Assembly (NCBI GenBank): GCA_032718475.1 | Contig: JAUCBJ010001266.1 | Location: 1-55,653, forward strand | From: Nemertoderma westbladi | Lineage: Eukaryota > Xenacoelomorpha > Nemertodermatida > Nemertodermatidae | Length of the DNA: 55,653 nucleotides | Reading direction: 5' to 3' | Part shown: positions 18,634 to 33,600 of the stretch, piece after piece | How the letters are laid out: the number at the start of each line of letters is the position of its first letter | Position numbering within the stretch: the first letter of the stretch is position 1 | Position numbers and translations under genes: made by a program | Notes under the pieces: model-generated | Databases searched by the model: none | Told to the model about the DNA's origin: nothing | Seen by the model: only the letters and a program-made list of their open reading frames with translations

Positions 18634-21600
18634 GTAAGTAAGTACCGGGCGGCACTGTAATAACAACACTCCTAATATGAACATACATACAATTAATAAG
18701 AATAGGTTGAATCTCGGAGGGAAACATTTGGATAGTACTTAATCTCGAGAATTATACCAAATCGGAACCCCTTCATCTGTACTATCCTAAACTTTTAATT
18801 ATTTAGTAAATTGGAACATTATAACTTTAAATTTTTTCTGAAAACGCCAAGATGCCTGAAAAACTTTCACAATAGTGTTGGGCTTGGGCAGCGATTAAAG
18901 GCTGTAGAAAATTTCCAATATTATGCCCATATAGCGTAGTGGTCCACGCAAACCCATCAGTAGAATAATGGAACCTGGATTCTTCTGGGGGAGTAAATAA
19001 AGCGTTGGATATGGAGTTTTCAACCTTGGGAGATGGTGTGGCACCCTCCATGCCTTATAAGTAACAGCCAAGAGAGAAGAGCCTTCGAATTGCCTCCGCT
19101 GTTTCGATTTTCACACTTTCACCCAAAACGTTAACTCACTCTTTTGTTTATTAAATAAATCATCTTAAAAAAAATACTTTCCTATGTTATGTTGGACAAT
19201 ACCTTTATACCGGTACATTGTTTGGTGTATTTGTTATTGTTTTTACATAATGTATAAATAAATCTATCTATCTATTCATAATTTGCACAAAACGATATTC
19301 CTCGCCACTAAAGACGCCATGTCACATACATTAATAATACTTGATATTCCTCTTGTGAATAGTTTCGTTATATTAATAATTATTACAGTTTGTGACAACA
19401 TTGTGTGTGTTGCTAATTCGGTTTGTGACCCGACTTACACAAACCCGGCTGACGTCAACGACCAGTACTGCCGCTGCAATCAGAATTACGAAAGAACCAG
19501 CGTAGGGAATAACCAGTGGGGTTGTACGGAGATAGGTGAGTCATAGGGAATAACCAGTGGACTTGTACGGAGATAGGTGAGTCAAAGGGAATAACCAGTG
19601 GACTTGTACGGAGATAGGTGAGTCATAGGGAATAACCAGTGGGGTTGTACGGAGATAGGTGAGTCATAGGGAATAATCAGTGGACTTGTACGGAGATACT
19701 GTAGGTGAGTCAAAGGGAATAACCAGTGGACTTGTACGGAGATAGGTGAGTCATAGGGAATAACCAGTGGACTTGTACGGAGATAGGTGAGTCAAAGGGA
19801 ATAACCAGTGGACTTGTACGGAGATAGGTGAGTCATAGGGAATAATTAGTGGACTTGTACGGAGATAGGTGAGTCTTAGGGAATAACCAGTGGACTTGTA
19901 CGGAGATAGGTGAGTCATATGGAATAATCAGTGGACTTGTACGGAGATAGGTGAGTCAAAGGGAATAACCAGTGGACTTGTACGGAGATTCTGTAGGTGA
20001 GTCAAAGGGAATAACCAGTGGACTTGTACGGAGATAGGTGAGTCATAAGGAATAACCAGTGGACTTGTACGGAGATAGGTGAGTCATAGGGAATAATTAG
20101 TGGACTTGTACGGAGATAGGTGAGTCTTAGGGAATAACCAGTGGACTTGTACGGAGATAGGTGAGTCAAAGGGAATAACCAGTGGGGTTGTACGGAGATA
20201 GGTGAGTCATAGGGAATAATCAGTGGACTTGTACGGAGATAGGTGAGTCAAAGGGAATAACCAGTGGACTTGTACGGAGATAGGTGAGTCATAGGGAATA
20301 ATTAGTGGACTTGTACGGAGATAGGTGAGTCTTAGGGAATAACCAGTGGACTTGTACGGAGATAGGTGAGTCATATGGAATAATCAGTGGACTTGTACGG
20401 AGATAGGTGAGTCAAAGGGAATAACCAGTGGACTTGTACGGAGATTCTGTAGGTGAGTCAAAGGGAATAACCAGTGGACTTGTACGGAGATAGGTGAGTC
20501 ATAAGGAATAACCAGTGGACTTGTACGGAGATAGGTGAGTCATAGGGAATAATTAGTGGACTTGTACGGAGATAGGTGAGTCTTAGGGAATAACCAGTGG
20601 ACTTGTACGGAGATAGGTGAGTCATATGGAATAATCAGTGGACTTGTACGGAGATAGGTGAGTCAAAGGGAATAACCAGTGGACTTGTACGGAGATTCTG
20701 TAGGTGAGTCAAAGGGAATAACCAGTGGACTTGTACGGAGATAGGTGTGTCATAGGGAATAATTAGTGGACTTGTACGGAGATAGGTGAGTCTTAGGGAA
20801 TAACCAGTGGACTTGTACGGAGATAGGTGAGTCATATGGAATAATCAGTGGACTTGTACGGAGATAGGTGAGTCAAAGGGAATAACCAGTGGACTTGTAC
20901 GGAGATTCTGTAGGTGAGTCAAAGGGAATAACCAGTGGACTTGTACGGAGATAGGTGAGTCATAAGGAATAACCAGTGGACTTGTACGGAGATAGGTGAG
21001 TCATAGGGAATAATTAGTGGACTTGTACGGAGATAGGTGAGTCTTAGGGAATAACCAGTGGACTTGTACGGAGATAGGTGAGTCAAAGGGAATAACCAGT
21101 GGACTTGTACGGAGATAGGTGAGTCATATGGAATAACCAGTGGACTTGTACGGAGATAGGTGAGTAATAGGGAATAACCAGTGGGGTTGTACGGAGATAG
21201 GTGAGTCATAGGGAATAATCAGTGGACTTGTACGGAGATACCCTAGGTGAGTCAAAGGGAATAACCAGTGGACTTGTACGGAGATAGGTGAGTCATAGGG
21301 AATAACCAGTGGCCTTGTACGGAGATAGGTGAGTCAAAGGGAATAACCAGTGGACTTGTACGGAGATACTGTAGGTGAGTCAAAGGGAATAACCAGTGGA
21401 CTTGTACGGAGATAGGTGAGTCATAGGGAATAACCAGTGGACTTGTACGGAGATAGGTGAGTCATAGAGAATAATTAGTGGACTTGTACGGAGATAGGTG
21501 AGTCTTAGGGAATAACCAGTGGACTTGTACGGAGATAGGTGAGTCAAAGGGAATAACCAGTGGACTTGTACGGAGATACTGTAGGTGAGTCAAAGGGAAT

Positions 21601-24600
21601 AACCAGTGGGGTTGTACGGAGATAGGTGAGTCATAGGGAATAACCAGTGGACTTGTACGGAGATAGGTGAGTCAAAGGGAATAACCAGTGGACTTGTACG
21701 GAGATAGGTGAGTCATAGGGAATAACCAGTGGACTTGTACGGAGATAGGTGAGTCAAAGGGAATAACCAGTGGACTTGTACGGAGATAGGTGAGTCATAG
21801 GGAATAATTAGTGGACTTGTACGGAGATAGGTGAGTCTTAGGGAATAACCAGTGGACTTGTACGGAGATAGGTGAGTCATATGGAATAATCAGTGGACTT
21901 GTACGGAGATAGGTGAGTCAAAGGGAATAACCAGTGGACTTGTACGGAGATTCTGTAGGTGAGTCAAAGGGAATAACCAGTGGACTTGTACGGAGATAGG
22001 TGAGTCATAAGGAATAACCAGTGGACTTGTACGGAGATAGGTGAGTCATAGGGAATAATTAGTGGACTTGTACGGAGATAGGTGAGTCTTAGGGAATAAC
22101 CAGTGGACTTGTACGGAGATAGGTGAGTCATATGGAATAATCAGTGGACTTGTACGGAGATAGGTGAGTCAAAGGGAATAACCAGTGGACTTGTACGGAG
22201 ATTCTGTAGGTGAGTCAAAGGGAATAACCAGTGGACTTGTACGGAGATAGGTGTGTCATAGGGAATAATTAGTGGACTTGTACGGAGATAGGTGAGTCTT
22301 AGGGAATAACCAGTGGACTTGTACGGAGATAGGTGAGTCATATGGAATAATCAGTGGACTTGTACGGAGATAGGTGAGTCAAAGGGAATAACCAGTGGAC
22401 TTGTACGGAGATTCTGTAGGTGAGTCAAAGGGAATAACCAGTGGACTTGTACGGAGATAGGTGAGTCATAAGGAATAACCAGTGGACTTGTACGGAGATA
22501 GGTGAGTCATAGGGAATAATTAGTGGACTTGTACGGAGATAGGTGAGTCTTAGGGAATAACCAGTGGACTTGTACGGAGATAGGTGAGTCAAAGGGAATA
22601 ACCAGTGGACTTGTACGGAGATAGGTGAGTCATATGGAATAACCAGTGGACTTGTACGGAGATAGGTGAGTAATAGGGAATAACCAGTGGGGTTGTACGG
22701 AGATAGGTGAGTCATAGGGAGTAATCAGTGGACTTGTACGGAGATACCCTAGGTGAGTCAAAGGGAATAACCAGTGGACTTGTACGGAGATAGGTGAGTC
22801 ATAGGGAATAACCAGTGGCCCTGTACGGAGATAGGTGAGTCAAAGGGAATAACCAGTGGACTTGTACGGAGATACTGTAGGTGAGTCAAAGGGAATAACC
22901 AGTGGACTTGTACGGAGATAGGTGAGTCATAGGGAATAACCAGTGGACTTGTACGGAGATAGGTGAGTCATAGAGAATAATTAGTGGACTTGTACGGAGA
23001 TAGGTGAGTCTTAGGGAATAACCAGTGGACTTGTACGGAGATAGGTGAGTCAAAGGGAATAACCAGTGGACTTGTACGGAGATACTGTAGGTGAGTCAAA
23101 GGGAATAACCAGTGGGGTTGTACGGAGATAGGTGAGTCATAGGGAATAACCAGTGGACTTGTACGGAGATAGGTGAGTCAAAGGGAATAACCAGTGGACT
23201 TGTACGGAGATACTGTAGGTGAGTCAAAGGGAATAACCAGTGGACTTGTACGGAGATAGGTGAGTCAAAGGGAATAACCAGTGGACTTGTACGGAGATAG
23301 GTGAGTCAAAGGGAATAACCAGTGGACTTGTACGGATATAGGTGAGTCATAGGGAATAACCAGTGGACTTGTACGGAGATACTGTAGGTGAGTCAAAGGG
23401 AATAACCAGTGGACTTGTACGGAGATAGGTGAGTCATATGGAATAATCAGTGGACTTGTACGGAGATAGGTGAGTCAAAGGGAATAACCAGTGGACTTGT
23501 ACGGAGATACTGTAGGTGAGTCAAAGGGAATAACCAGTGGACTTGTACGGAGATAGGTGAGTCATAGGGAATAACCAGTGGACTTGTACGGAGATAGGTG
23601 TGTCATAGGGAATAATTAGTGGACTTGTACGGAGATAGGTGAGTCATAGGGAATAACCAGTGGACTTGTACGGAGATAGGTGAGTCTTAGGGAATAACCA
23701 GTGGACTTGTACGGAGATAGGTGAGTCTTAGGGAATAACCAGTGGACTTGTACGGAGATACTGTAGGTGAGTCAAAGGGAATAACCAGTGGACTTGTACG
23801 GAGATAGGTGAGTCATAGGGAATAACCAGTGGACTTGTACGGAGATAGGTGAGTCATAGGGAATAACCAGTGGGGTTGTACGGAGATAGGTGAGTCATAG
23901 GGAATAACCAGTGGACTTGTACGGAGATAGGTGAGTCAAAGGGAATAACCAGTGGACTTGTACGGAGATAGGTGAGTCATAGGGAATAACCAGTGGACTT
24001 GTACGGAGATAGGTTAGTCATAGGGAATAATTAGTGGACTTGTACGGAGATAGGTGAGTCATAGGGAATAACCAGTGGACTTGTACGGAGATAGGTGAGT
24101 CTTAGGGAATAACCAGTGGACTTGTACGGAGATAGGTGAGTCTTAGGGAATAACCAGTGGACTTGTACGGAGATACTGTAGGTGAGTCAAAGGGAATAAC
24201 CAGTGGACTTGTACGGAGATAGGTGAGTCATAGGGAATAACCAGTGGACTTGTACGGAGATAGGTGAGTCATAGGGAATAACCAGTGGACTTGTACGGAG
24301 ATAGGTGAGTCTTAGGGAATAACCAGTGGACTTGTACGGAGATAGGTGAGTCTTAGGGAATAACCAGTGGACTTGTACGGAGATACTGTAGGTGAGTCAA
24401 AGGGAATAACCAGTGGACTTGTACGGAGATAGGTGAGTCATAGGGAATAACCAGTGGACTTGTACGGAGATAGGTGAGTCATAGGGAATAACCAGTGGGG
24501 TTGTACGGAGATAGGTGAGTCATAGGGAATAACCAGTGGACTTGTACGGAGATAGGTGAGTCAAAGGGAATAACCAGTGGACTTGTACGGAGATAGGTGA

Positions 24601-27600
24601 GTCATAGGGAATAACCAGTGGACTTGTACGGAGATAGGTGAGTCATAGGGAATAACCAGTGGACTTGTACGGAGATAGGTGAGTCAAAGGGAATAACCAG
24701 TGGACTTGTACGGAGATAGGTGAGTCAAAGGGAATAACCAGTGGACTTGTACGGAGATAGGTGAGTCATAGGGAATAACCAGTGGGGTTGTACGGAGATA
24801 GGTGAGTCATAGGGAATAACCAGTGGACTTGTACGGAGATAGGTGAGTCAAAGGGAATAACCAGTGGACTTGTACGGAGATAGGTGAGTCATAGGGAATA
24901 ACCAGTGGACTTGTACGGAGATAGGTGAGTCATAGGGAATAACCAGTGGACTTGTACGGAGATAGGTGAGTCATAGGGAATAACCAGTGGACTTGTACGG
25001 AGATAGGTGAGTCAAAGGGAATAACCAGTGGACTTGTACGGAGATAGGTGAGTCAAAGGGAATAACCAGTGGACTTGTACGGAGATAGGTGAGTCAAAGG
25101 GAATAACCAGTGGACTTGTACGGAGATAGGTGAGTCATAGGGAATAACCAGTGGACTTGTACGGAGATAGGTGAGTCAAAGGGAATAACCAGTGGACTTG
25201 TACGGAGATAGGTGAGTCAAAGGGAATAACCAGTGGACTTGTACGGAGATAGGTGAGTCATAGGGAATAACCAGTGGACTTGTACGGAGATAGGTGAGTC
25301 ATAGGGAATAACCAGTGGGGTTGTACGGAGATAGGTGAGTCATAGGGAATAACCAGTGGACTTGTACGGAGATAGGTGAGTCAAAGGGAATAACCAGTGG
25401 ACTTGTACGGAGATAGGTGAGTCATAGGGAATAACCAGTGGACTTGTACGGAGATAGGTGAGTCATAGGGAATAACCAGTGGACTTGTACGGAGATAGGT
25501 GAGTCATAGGGAATAACCAGTGGACTTGTACGGAGATAGGTGAGTCAAAGGGAATAACCAGTGGACTTGTACGGAGATAGGTGAGTCAAAGGGAATAACC
25601 AGTGGACTTGTACGGAGATAGGTGAGTCATAGGGAATAACCAGTGGGGTTGTACGGAGATAGGTGAGTCATAGGGAATAACCAGTGGACTTGTACGGAGA
25701 TAGGTGAGTCAAAGGGAATAACCAGTGGACTTGTACGGGGATAGGTGAGTCATAGGGAATAACCAGTGGGGTTGTACGGAGATAGGTGAGTCATAGGGAA
25801 TAACCAGTGGACTTGTACGGAGATAGGTGAGTCAAAGGGAATAACCAGTGGACTTGTACGGAGATAGGTGAGTCATAGGGAATAACCAGTGGACTTGTAC
25901 GGAGATAGGTGAGTTATAGGGAATAACCAGTGGACTTGTACGGAGATAGGTGAGTCAAAGGGAATAACCAGTGGACTTGTACGGAGATAGGTGAGTCAAA
26001 GGGAATAACCAGTGGACTTGTACGGAGATAGGTGAGTCATAGGGAATAACCAGTGGGGTTGTACGGAGATAGGTGAGTCATAGGGAATAACCAGTGGACT
26101 TGTACGGAGATAGGTGAGTCAAAGGGAATAACCAGTGGACTTGTACGGAGATAGGTGAGTCATAGGGAATAACCAGTGGACTTGTACGGAGATAGGTGAG
26201 TCATAGGGAATAACCAGTGGACTTGTACGGAGATAGGTGAGTCATAGGGAATAACCAGTGGACTTGTACGGAGATAGGTGAGTCAAAGGGAATAACCAGT
26301 GGACTTGTACGGAGATAGGTGAGTCATAGGGAATAATTAGTGCACTTGTACGGAGATAGGTGAGTCATAGGGAATAACCAGTGGGGTTGTACGGAGATAG
26401 GTGAGTCATAGGGAATAACCAGTGGGGTTGTACGGAGATAGGTGAGTCATAGGGAATAATCAGTGGACTTGTACGGAGATAGGTGAGTCATCGGGAATAA
26501 CCAGCGGACTTGTACGGAGATAGCTGAGTCATAGGGAATAACCAGTGGACTTGTACGGAGATAGGTGAGTCATAGGGAATAATCAGTGGACTTGTACGGA
26601 GATAGGTGAGTCATAGGGAATAACCAGTGGACTTGTAAGGAGATAGGTGAGTCATAGGGAATAACCAGTGGACTTACCCAGTGGACTATTTTATTGTTTA
26701 CTTTTTTTTACTTATTGTGTACTTCTTTACCTATAAATATTATGACATCTAGACTGTTAGAGTCAGACTATCAACTGGCAGACTGGTAGAGAAAACCTGA
26801 TTTGCTGAGTTTAACATAACCGAGATAAAACACTTAGAATAATGTTGAAAACTTGTCAACTTTACTACATTTTACTGCGAATTAAAGGACTATTATTCGA
26901 TAAAAAAAAAGTAAGCGCATATCACAACTTTTTTCACTTATTTTCAATTTAGCGAAATTAAATCAGCCATTCTGTAAGATCTGATTACTGTAGTGTTACC
27001 ATGTACAAGTACCCGTACTGTACAGACGGAAGATTTTGTTAGCAAGCTGTACACTTATACAGTAAGCTAAAATTAGTTTAAAAAATACTTTTTTTAACTT
27101 CGGCAATTGAGGAATATGAGCAGGTTATATCGGTAGGCGTATCTAACCAAAACAATAATCGATCACCTTACCAATTAACGGAAAGGAGCATATTAAAGGA
27201 GCGGTTTTTTCTAACCAAAACAATAAATAATCACAATAAAGAAATATAGCGCGAATTGTTTTTTGCAGATTACTGTAGCCAAGACCCCAATCCATGTCAC
27301 TCGAAAACTCACTCTACTTGCGTAAAAGACGTCACCGTTCCAAACGGATACCGATGCCCGTGCGACAATCTGTACGAGGAAAACAACGGAGTCTGTGATC
27401 TATTTGTATTCGGTAAGAATTCTAAAAATAATTAAGAATTACTGAAATAAAGGAATTTACCCCGATTTTGATTTGCTGAAATGTGAATCGCTGAAATGAG
27501 CTACTTTTCGCAAAATAAATTTAAAAGTAAACTACTGTACTGTAATCTACATTTTCTAAGTTATATAAAATCCTTAATTTTCTATTTCCCTCAATTTTTG

Positions 27601-30600
27601 GTTTTAAGATCTTGTTGAACTTAATAATTAATTATCCAATAAAAATTTTTTTAAATTAAAGGGAAAGTTTAAATCTCAGAATAATGTGATGATGGTTATC
27701 TATTCTATTAATGGACAGCCGTAGGTCTATATTAAAGATTACTTCCCTGATGGTGTGACACAGGTGCGACTGATGTTTTATTGACTTACTGTAGAACATA
27801 AATTTTGGATTTAATTAAAAGTGATTAAATTTGTTGAGTGAAGAATTGCTCAAAATAGATATTTATTGCAATTATATTTAATTTTCAAGGAATTGCATTA
27901 CAAGATTTCAGATAGTTAATTAATAATATTAACCCTATTCCCCTGGGAAATTTTGTCCGAGATTATTGACATCTGTTGGGAATTATGCCCAACAGTTTGT
28001 AATAACAGTAATATGATGATTTAATCATAACTTTTCAAATTTTCGCATGTTTATAGAATAATATATAATACATCTGTTCTGAGTTTTATATATTAAGTTC
28101 ATTAAATAGAAATATATCAAATTGGAGACCAACGTGCTTCATGTAATCAGTTACATATTATTTTAGTTAATAAAAAAGTTCAACCTCAAACAGGTAAAAT
28201 AATCAGTTTTCAGTATTAACATTTCCATCAACTATTTTTTTCCAGATCCGTGTGAGAATTTAAACTGCCAACAACATTCAACGTGCGTTAATGTAAATGA
28301 CGTCGCTGTATGCCAATGTATCACCGATTACGAAATGAATAACGGGGTGTGTGAGGAGAAGGGTGAGTACCGATGTCCTATGCGAATATCCCCCCCCCCC
28401 TCCCCCCCGCCGCACGGCATGCCCCCTCCCCTCCCTATAGCATCTGCTACTGACAATCTCTGTTGCTTCCACAAAAATTCTAGAACATAATTTCAAATTT
28501 TTGATATTCATCTGCAAGACTTATTTTTTCACACATTAAACTGGTATGTGCAAAATTTGATGTTTGGAAAATAAATATTATATATTGATTTATAGACTTA
28601 CAGTTTAATAATACAGTAGGATATTATTGAGAAATGCTGAGTTGATTAATGTAGCTGACACCCGATATAAATAATATAAATCACAAAAAGGTTTTTTGGA
28701 AAACCTTTTTTGATTTATCATACTGTAGTAGTCATGTAACCCTAACCCTAAGTCATGAGGCTGTAATCTAATAAATTTTGTGGAATTTTGGACGAGGCCT
28801 ACTGTAAAGTGCGAAATTCCACAAAAATTATATGTTTACCAAGTTTGGTTTAATTTTTTGCCCACTTATTTCGGTTTTTATCAAAATTCTGAAACTACAG
28901 TACCTGTACCGACTGAGAGATTGTCTCATTTTTTTTTTATCAAACTTCGGATTCTTTCTAAACATTTGACGGACTGCATACTTACCAAGCTTAGTTTAAT
29001 TTCAGAAATGATTGGCCGACTTACTTCGGTTTTATCAAGTCGGAAACTACCGGTTGGCCTACCGACATACAGACTGGACTGCCGGATTTTTTACCAAACT
29101 TCAGATTCTTTCTAAACTCTTAACGAACTACATAAGTACCAAGTTTGGTTCAATTTCATCAAGGAACGACCGTGCTATTTATTAGCGATCAAAAATTAGA
29201 CGACGACAGAAAACTCATTAATGGTAGGTACCCTTATGCTAAGGCTTCGCTCACTTCGCGGCTCGCCCCACATACGTTGATATTGTGACTTTTATAGAAA
29301 TCTAAACTGGAATTTAAATACGAGATTATTATGAAGAGAAACTACAGTACACTTATTGTAAGTGGAATAAAATACCCCAAACTTTGAGTATAAAACATGT
29401 AACTGTAGACCTATTTTTTTAATTTAATTCATTTAATTCGCACCCAGCCGACAACAGTAAAAGTTCGCTGCACGTTAATAAGAAATAAAAAGCGAACAAA
29501 GTTTCACACACTGCACCAGTGATACAAAATAAAGGATACAATATATTCAATTTAAAAGGAAGAACAAAGCAGTTAAAATAGCCATGGATGGATGCAAATG
29601 AAAAAAAAAGAATTATGACCTCGGGGTTTGCTCTGCTTCCAAATGATGCAGAGTCATTAATACTGCACAGGGAACACAGTGTATTACACAATACCGAAGT
29701 AGTCCATAATTCTGGTTCTTTTTTCTGCGAGACTCAATGTTCTAAGATTAAATGTTTCTTCGATAAAGCTGGCCTTGGCCTTATCCCCAGTCAATGCTGT
29801 TCCGTGCGAGATACGATTCATCAGGGACTTCTTGTCATAGCGGTACATCAATAGGGACTCAAGCTGTGGAAGGGGAAAGATAGATGGCGCTCTTAAAAAA
29901 GAGTTTAGCACTCCCCGATACCGTGACCCAGAGGTTCTATCGAGACTCGCAACAGAGCAGTTAATAAACGATCCCTGTAAAGCCTTGCTGGGACAATCTA
30001 TAATTCGCACCATGGTTCCCACCGCTTGTCGCATTGCTTCCACTGATAGGGCATTGATGCTCGTAAGGTGCTCCAGTGTGGCGTTGCTAACATAGCGCCC
30101 AATGTAGAGTAAGCTGCGCAGAGCATTCCTGTGGGCGGCAGAGAGTCTATCCATGTCGTTCTGGGAGAGGTAACCAATGTGTAATCTCAGGTCGTATAAA
30201 ATTACAGGCAGTGCAACTGTTCTCCAGAGGTGAGATACGGTTTCAACAGGCAGCCATTCAGATGTCCATCCCTTGTTCTTAAGTGTCTGGCTTAGTGCCG
30301 CTATCGTCTGCAGAGTCTTGCTTAAGGGGTTAGTCATAACAGTAGCCAAATCGTACCCTAAGAAGCTTAACTTTTCGCATCTTGGTACCACTTTGCCGTT
30401 CAGATAAAGAAATGTTGGCCTATGACAGCCTTGGTGATTGTTGAACACTGTCCAGTTTACTTTGGATTGTTCTACTGTAAGTTTCATTTCTGCTGCGCTA
30501 TTATGGAACATGGTAAACATTTTCTCCATTCCCTCCTGCGTGTTAGAGACTAACAAGAAATCATCAGCATAAGAGATTGTTCCCAACCAGTGTGTGTCTA

Positions 30601-33600
30601 TCCAGCATCCGAGGTTGGAACTTTTCAAATCATCAAGAATGGATTTAGTATACAAATTGAAGAGGACTGGTGAGAGGAGTGATCCCTGTTTCAGGCCCCT
30701 ACAAACATGGATGCCTATAGCATCAACATCACTGCCGAACTTGAGAAAATAGAGGCTTCTGGTGTAATAGTTAAGGACAGTAGCGACAATGTGAGGGTTT
30801 ATTCCACACTCCGACAGCATTTTGCAGCCCAGAACGTTATAGTCAACAGTGTCGAATGCTGCTGACTCTATATCAAGCTGACAGAGATATACTGACTTGT
30901 TCTTCATCCGCAGATGCTCAATGCACTCTAACATCGTTGCAATGACAACATCAGACCCAATGTGACTACGGTAGGCTGTCTGGTTCTCATGGAGATCTAT
31001 GCTGCTAAGGAAGCTCTTCAGCACAACATGTTCAAACAATTTGGCCCAAATGCTGATTGATGATATTGGGCGATACGATTTAGGAGAGTAAACATCCTGA
31101 TTCTTGCCCTTATAGAGGCTTGTCAGAACCGAATGTCCAAATATATTAGGAACTTTCTTCAGCATGAAGGAGAGGTTGAACACAATTGCTAAGATTTCAC
31201 ATATTGGCTCTGGGTTCAAATGTAGCAAATGCTCAATAGTGAGCGAAGAGTTATCAGGGGCTTTCCCCGTAGATAGTGCTGCAATTGCTCTCTTCACTGT
31301 CAGTGAGGATATTTGTGGCAGCATTGAGTTTGCACACGCCAAGTCCATGTTAGTCTGTAGTTCATCACTCAACTTGGAGGGATTGTTGGAAAATTTTCTC
31401 ACATAACTATCGCGCAGCTTATCTTCCATCGAGGGGGGTATACCATTTCTGTTTGATTTATTTACCTTTGCCCAAAAGTATTTCGGATTTGAGTTGAATT
31501 TGTTGGCCAATTTATGTATTGATTGTGCGACTGAGTTTTTAGAGAGAAATTTTTTGATACGCCTTGTGCGTCGTTTGGACTCCTTGAACACTGTAGCAAG
31601 GGGTGTTCATTGCCTTTTCCTTCTTCACTCCATAGTTGGTACAATTGTTGTGTTGTTTTCGAACTCTGGTGTAGAATTTTGGACCGAATTCTTATGTTTT
31701 TTATACCAGTCTTTCGCTTTGCTACTGGAATATTCAGAATTGCAGCATCATGAATTGCAGACTGTATGTTCTCCATCACACCATTGAGAGTTGCAGTAGA
31801 AGGTTTTCCACCTAGTTCAGATTTTATTTTATGGATATTCTCCAATAGAAGTGTGTCAACAGCAAATTTATATCTTTCCTTTTGGGCTTCAGTTGCTTTT
31901 GCCCAGTTAAATTTCATGATTTTCCTCCTTGTGGTTGGCTTCACTTTCTGCCCTGAATGGTCATTGTTGAACATAACCGAAAATGTCGCAATTACTGGTA
32001 CGTGATCTGAGTAGTTACTACCAGGATCTTCTTCATATACGCAGCCATCTTTTATCAAAACCATGTTTAACATTGGAGTCAATATGTGGTCAATATATGA
32101 CTGACCACCGTTGTGCCCATAAAACGTTATAACTGGCCCAGTGAACTGCTTGTGAGTATCGATGGCCCTTAAATTATTATCGTTTAGAAAAGAGTTAAGA
32201 ATCCGGCCTCTGTAAGATGATTTCTCAGTGAGGAATCTGTTTCCCTGCAGACTACCAAGATCAGCATTGGCATCAGTGAGGATGATGGGGATGCATGCTG
32301 AATACTGCTCCAGTAACCCATAGAGGCGGCCCAGGAACTCATCGTAGACTTCTTGAGGTTTCCCCGAATCTGGGGCATAGGCTGAAAGAATTAGAAATGG
32401 CTCGTTTGAGGAGTGAAGATGAGCAATTACGCCAACAATATTATCTCCAGATTTCACTTCACTGAAACTATTCACTTTATCCTTCCTCATGTAAAGGGCT
32501 ACACCACCTGCACCACGTATACGGTTAGGATTTCTCATTAAGTGGCTTACTGAATATATACAGTTGAAGTTGGCATCCAGTAGACACATTGATTCTTTGC
32601 ACTCCATGTCATCGAGCCAGTGTTCCTGGAGGCCTAGAAAATCACAGCTGGTTAAGAGCTCAGCAATGTATTTAGAGTTTGCCGCAAATCCATGGGTATT
32701 AAAAGTGCACAACCGCAGCTGTTCCTCCAAACCACATTCAGCGGTGTTAGTCTTGGTGAAAGGGCTGGTGGGCCCACACGGTCTATCTCTATACCCTGAA
32801 TTGACTGCATTGTGGTGCCGATCACGTTGCTCCATGTGGTGGTTAACTTGGTGGATGTGTCGAGGATGGTAGATCCAGTCCCGACACGTTATTCCTCTTG
32901 GCCAGAAACCAGGTACTTTTAGATTATCACCGATCCCTGAATCCACTGATATCTTCATATTCCTAGAGTCTCTGGAATTACGTGTTGTTATACGGTGGGT
33001 AGTTATACGATGATAATTTAAGTAATCAACTATATCATCCTCAGAGTACTCAAATGGCACACCGCTGATAAAGACCGTTGTTTGTTTTGATAATTGTTCG
33101 GACCAACTCTGTTTGCTTGAGCCCTGTTTTAATTCATTAGGTTCGTTGAGTGTTTTCCCTCGTCTATGATGCCTGATACCTCTGGCAGGACTGGCGTGTC
33201 TATGTGTACCCAGTTCAACCCTTGTTGATGTACGATTATTTGTTCTAGAGCTTGAGCTCTCAATCCTTGAACCAGTATCTTGCTTTGTATGAAGCTGATT
33301 TGAAATTGCCTTTAAGTACTGTGAATTTGAAATTGTAGCTGCATTGTCTGCTTCATCTGAGAGTAGAGGGGCAAATCTGTTGTTTGTTTGTCCCACCAAT
33401 TTGGGAGGGCAACCAGCAGAAAAATCCTTTCTTTGATAACTTCTCCACCTGGAAGTGATGGACCAGTCCAAATCGTTTGGCTTGGCATCATGATTGCCGT
33501 GGTGAGGTTGATCTCTTGGATTGGTTGGTGTGCTTTCCCCTGCTGATATAGAATCAATGATAAGGTACTCGTATTGGGAGCCTACTTGAGTCTTCTTTCG

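Noticed and set aside
18827-19051. 74-codon minus-strand frame in intron 1
   Set aside because: No family, no start context, short enough to be chance in this composition.
20635-22715. Minus-strand frames rich in STGYSL and TYLRTSP peptides
   Set aside because: They are reverse readings of the 41-bp minisatellite and occur twice only because of the 1,506-bp duplication.
28739-28752. Telomere-like CCCTAACCCTAA
   Set aside because: Only two units; too short to be an interstitial telomere tract.
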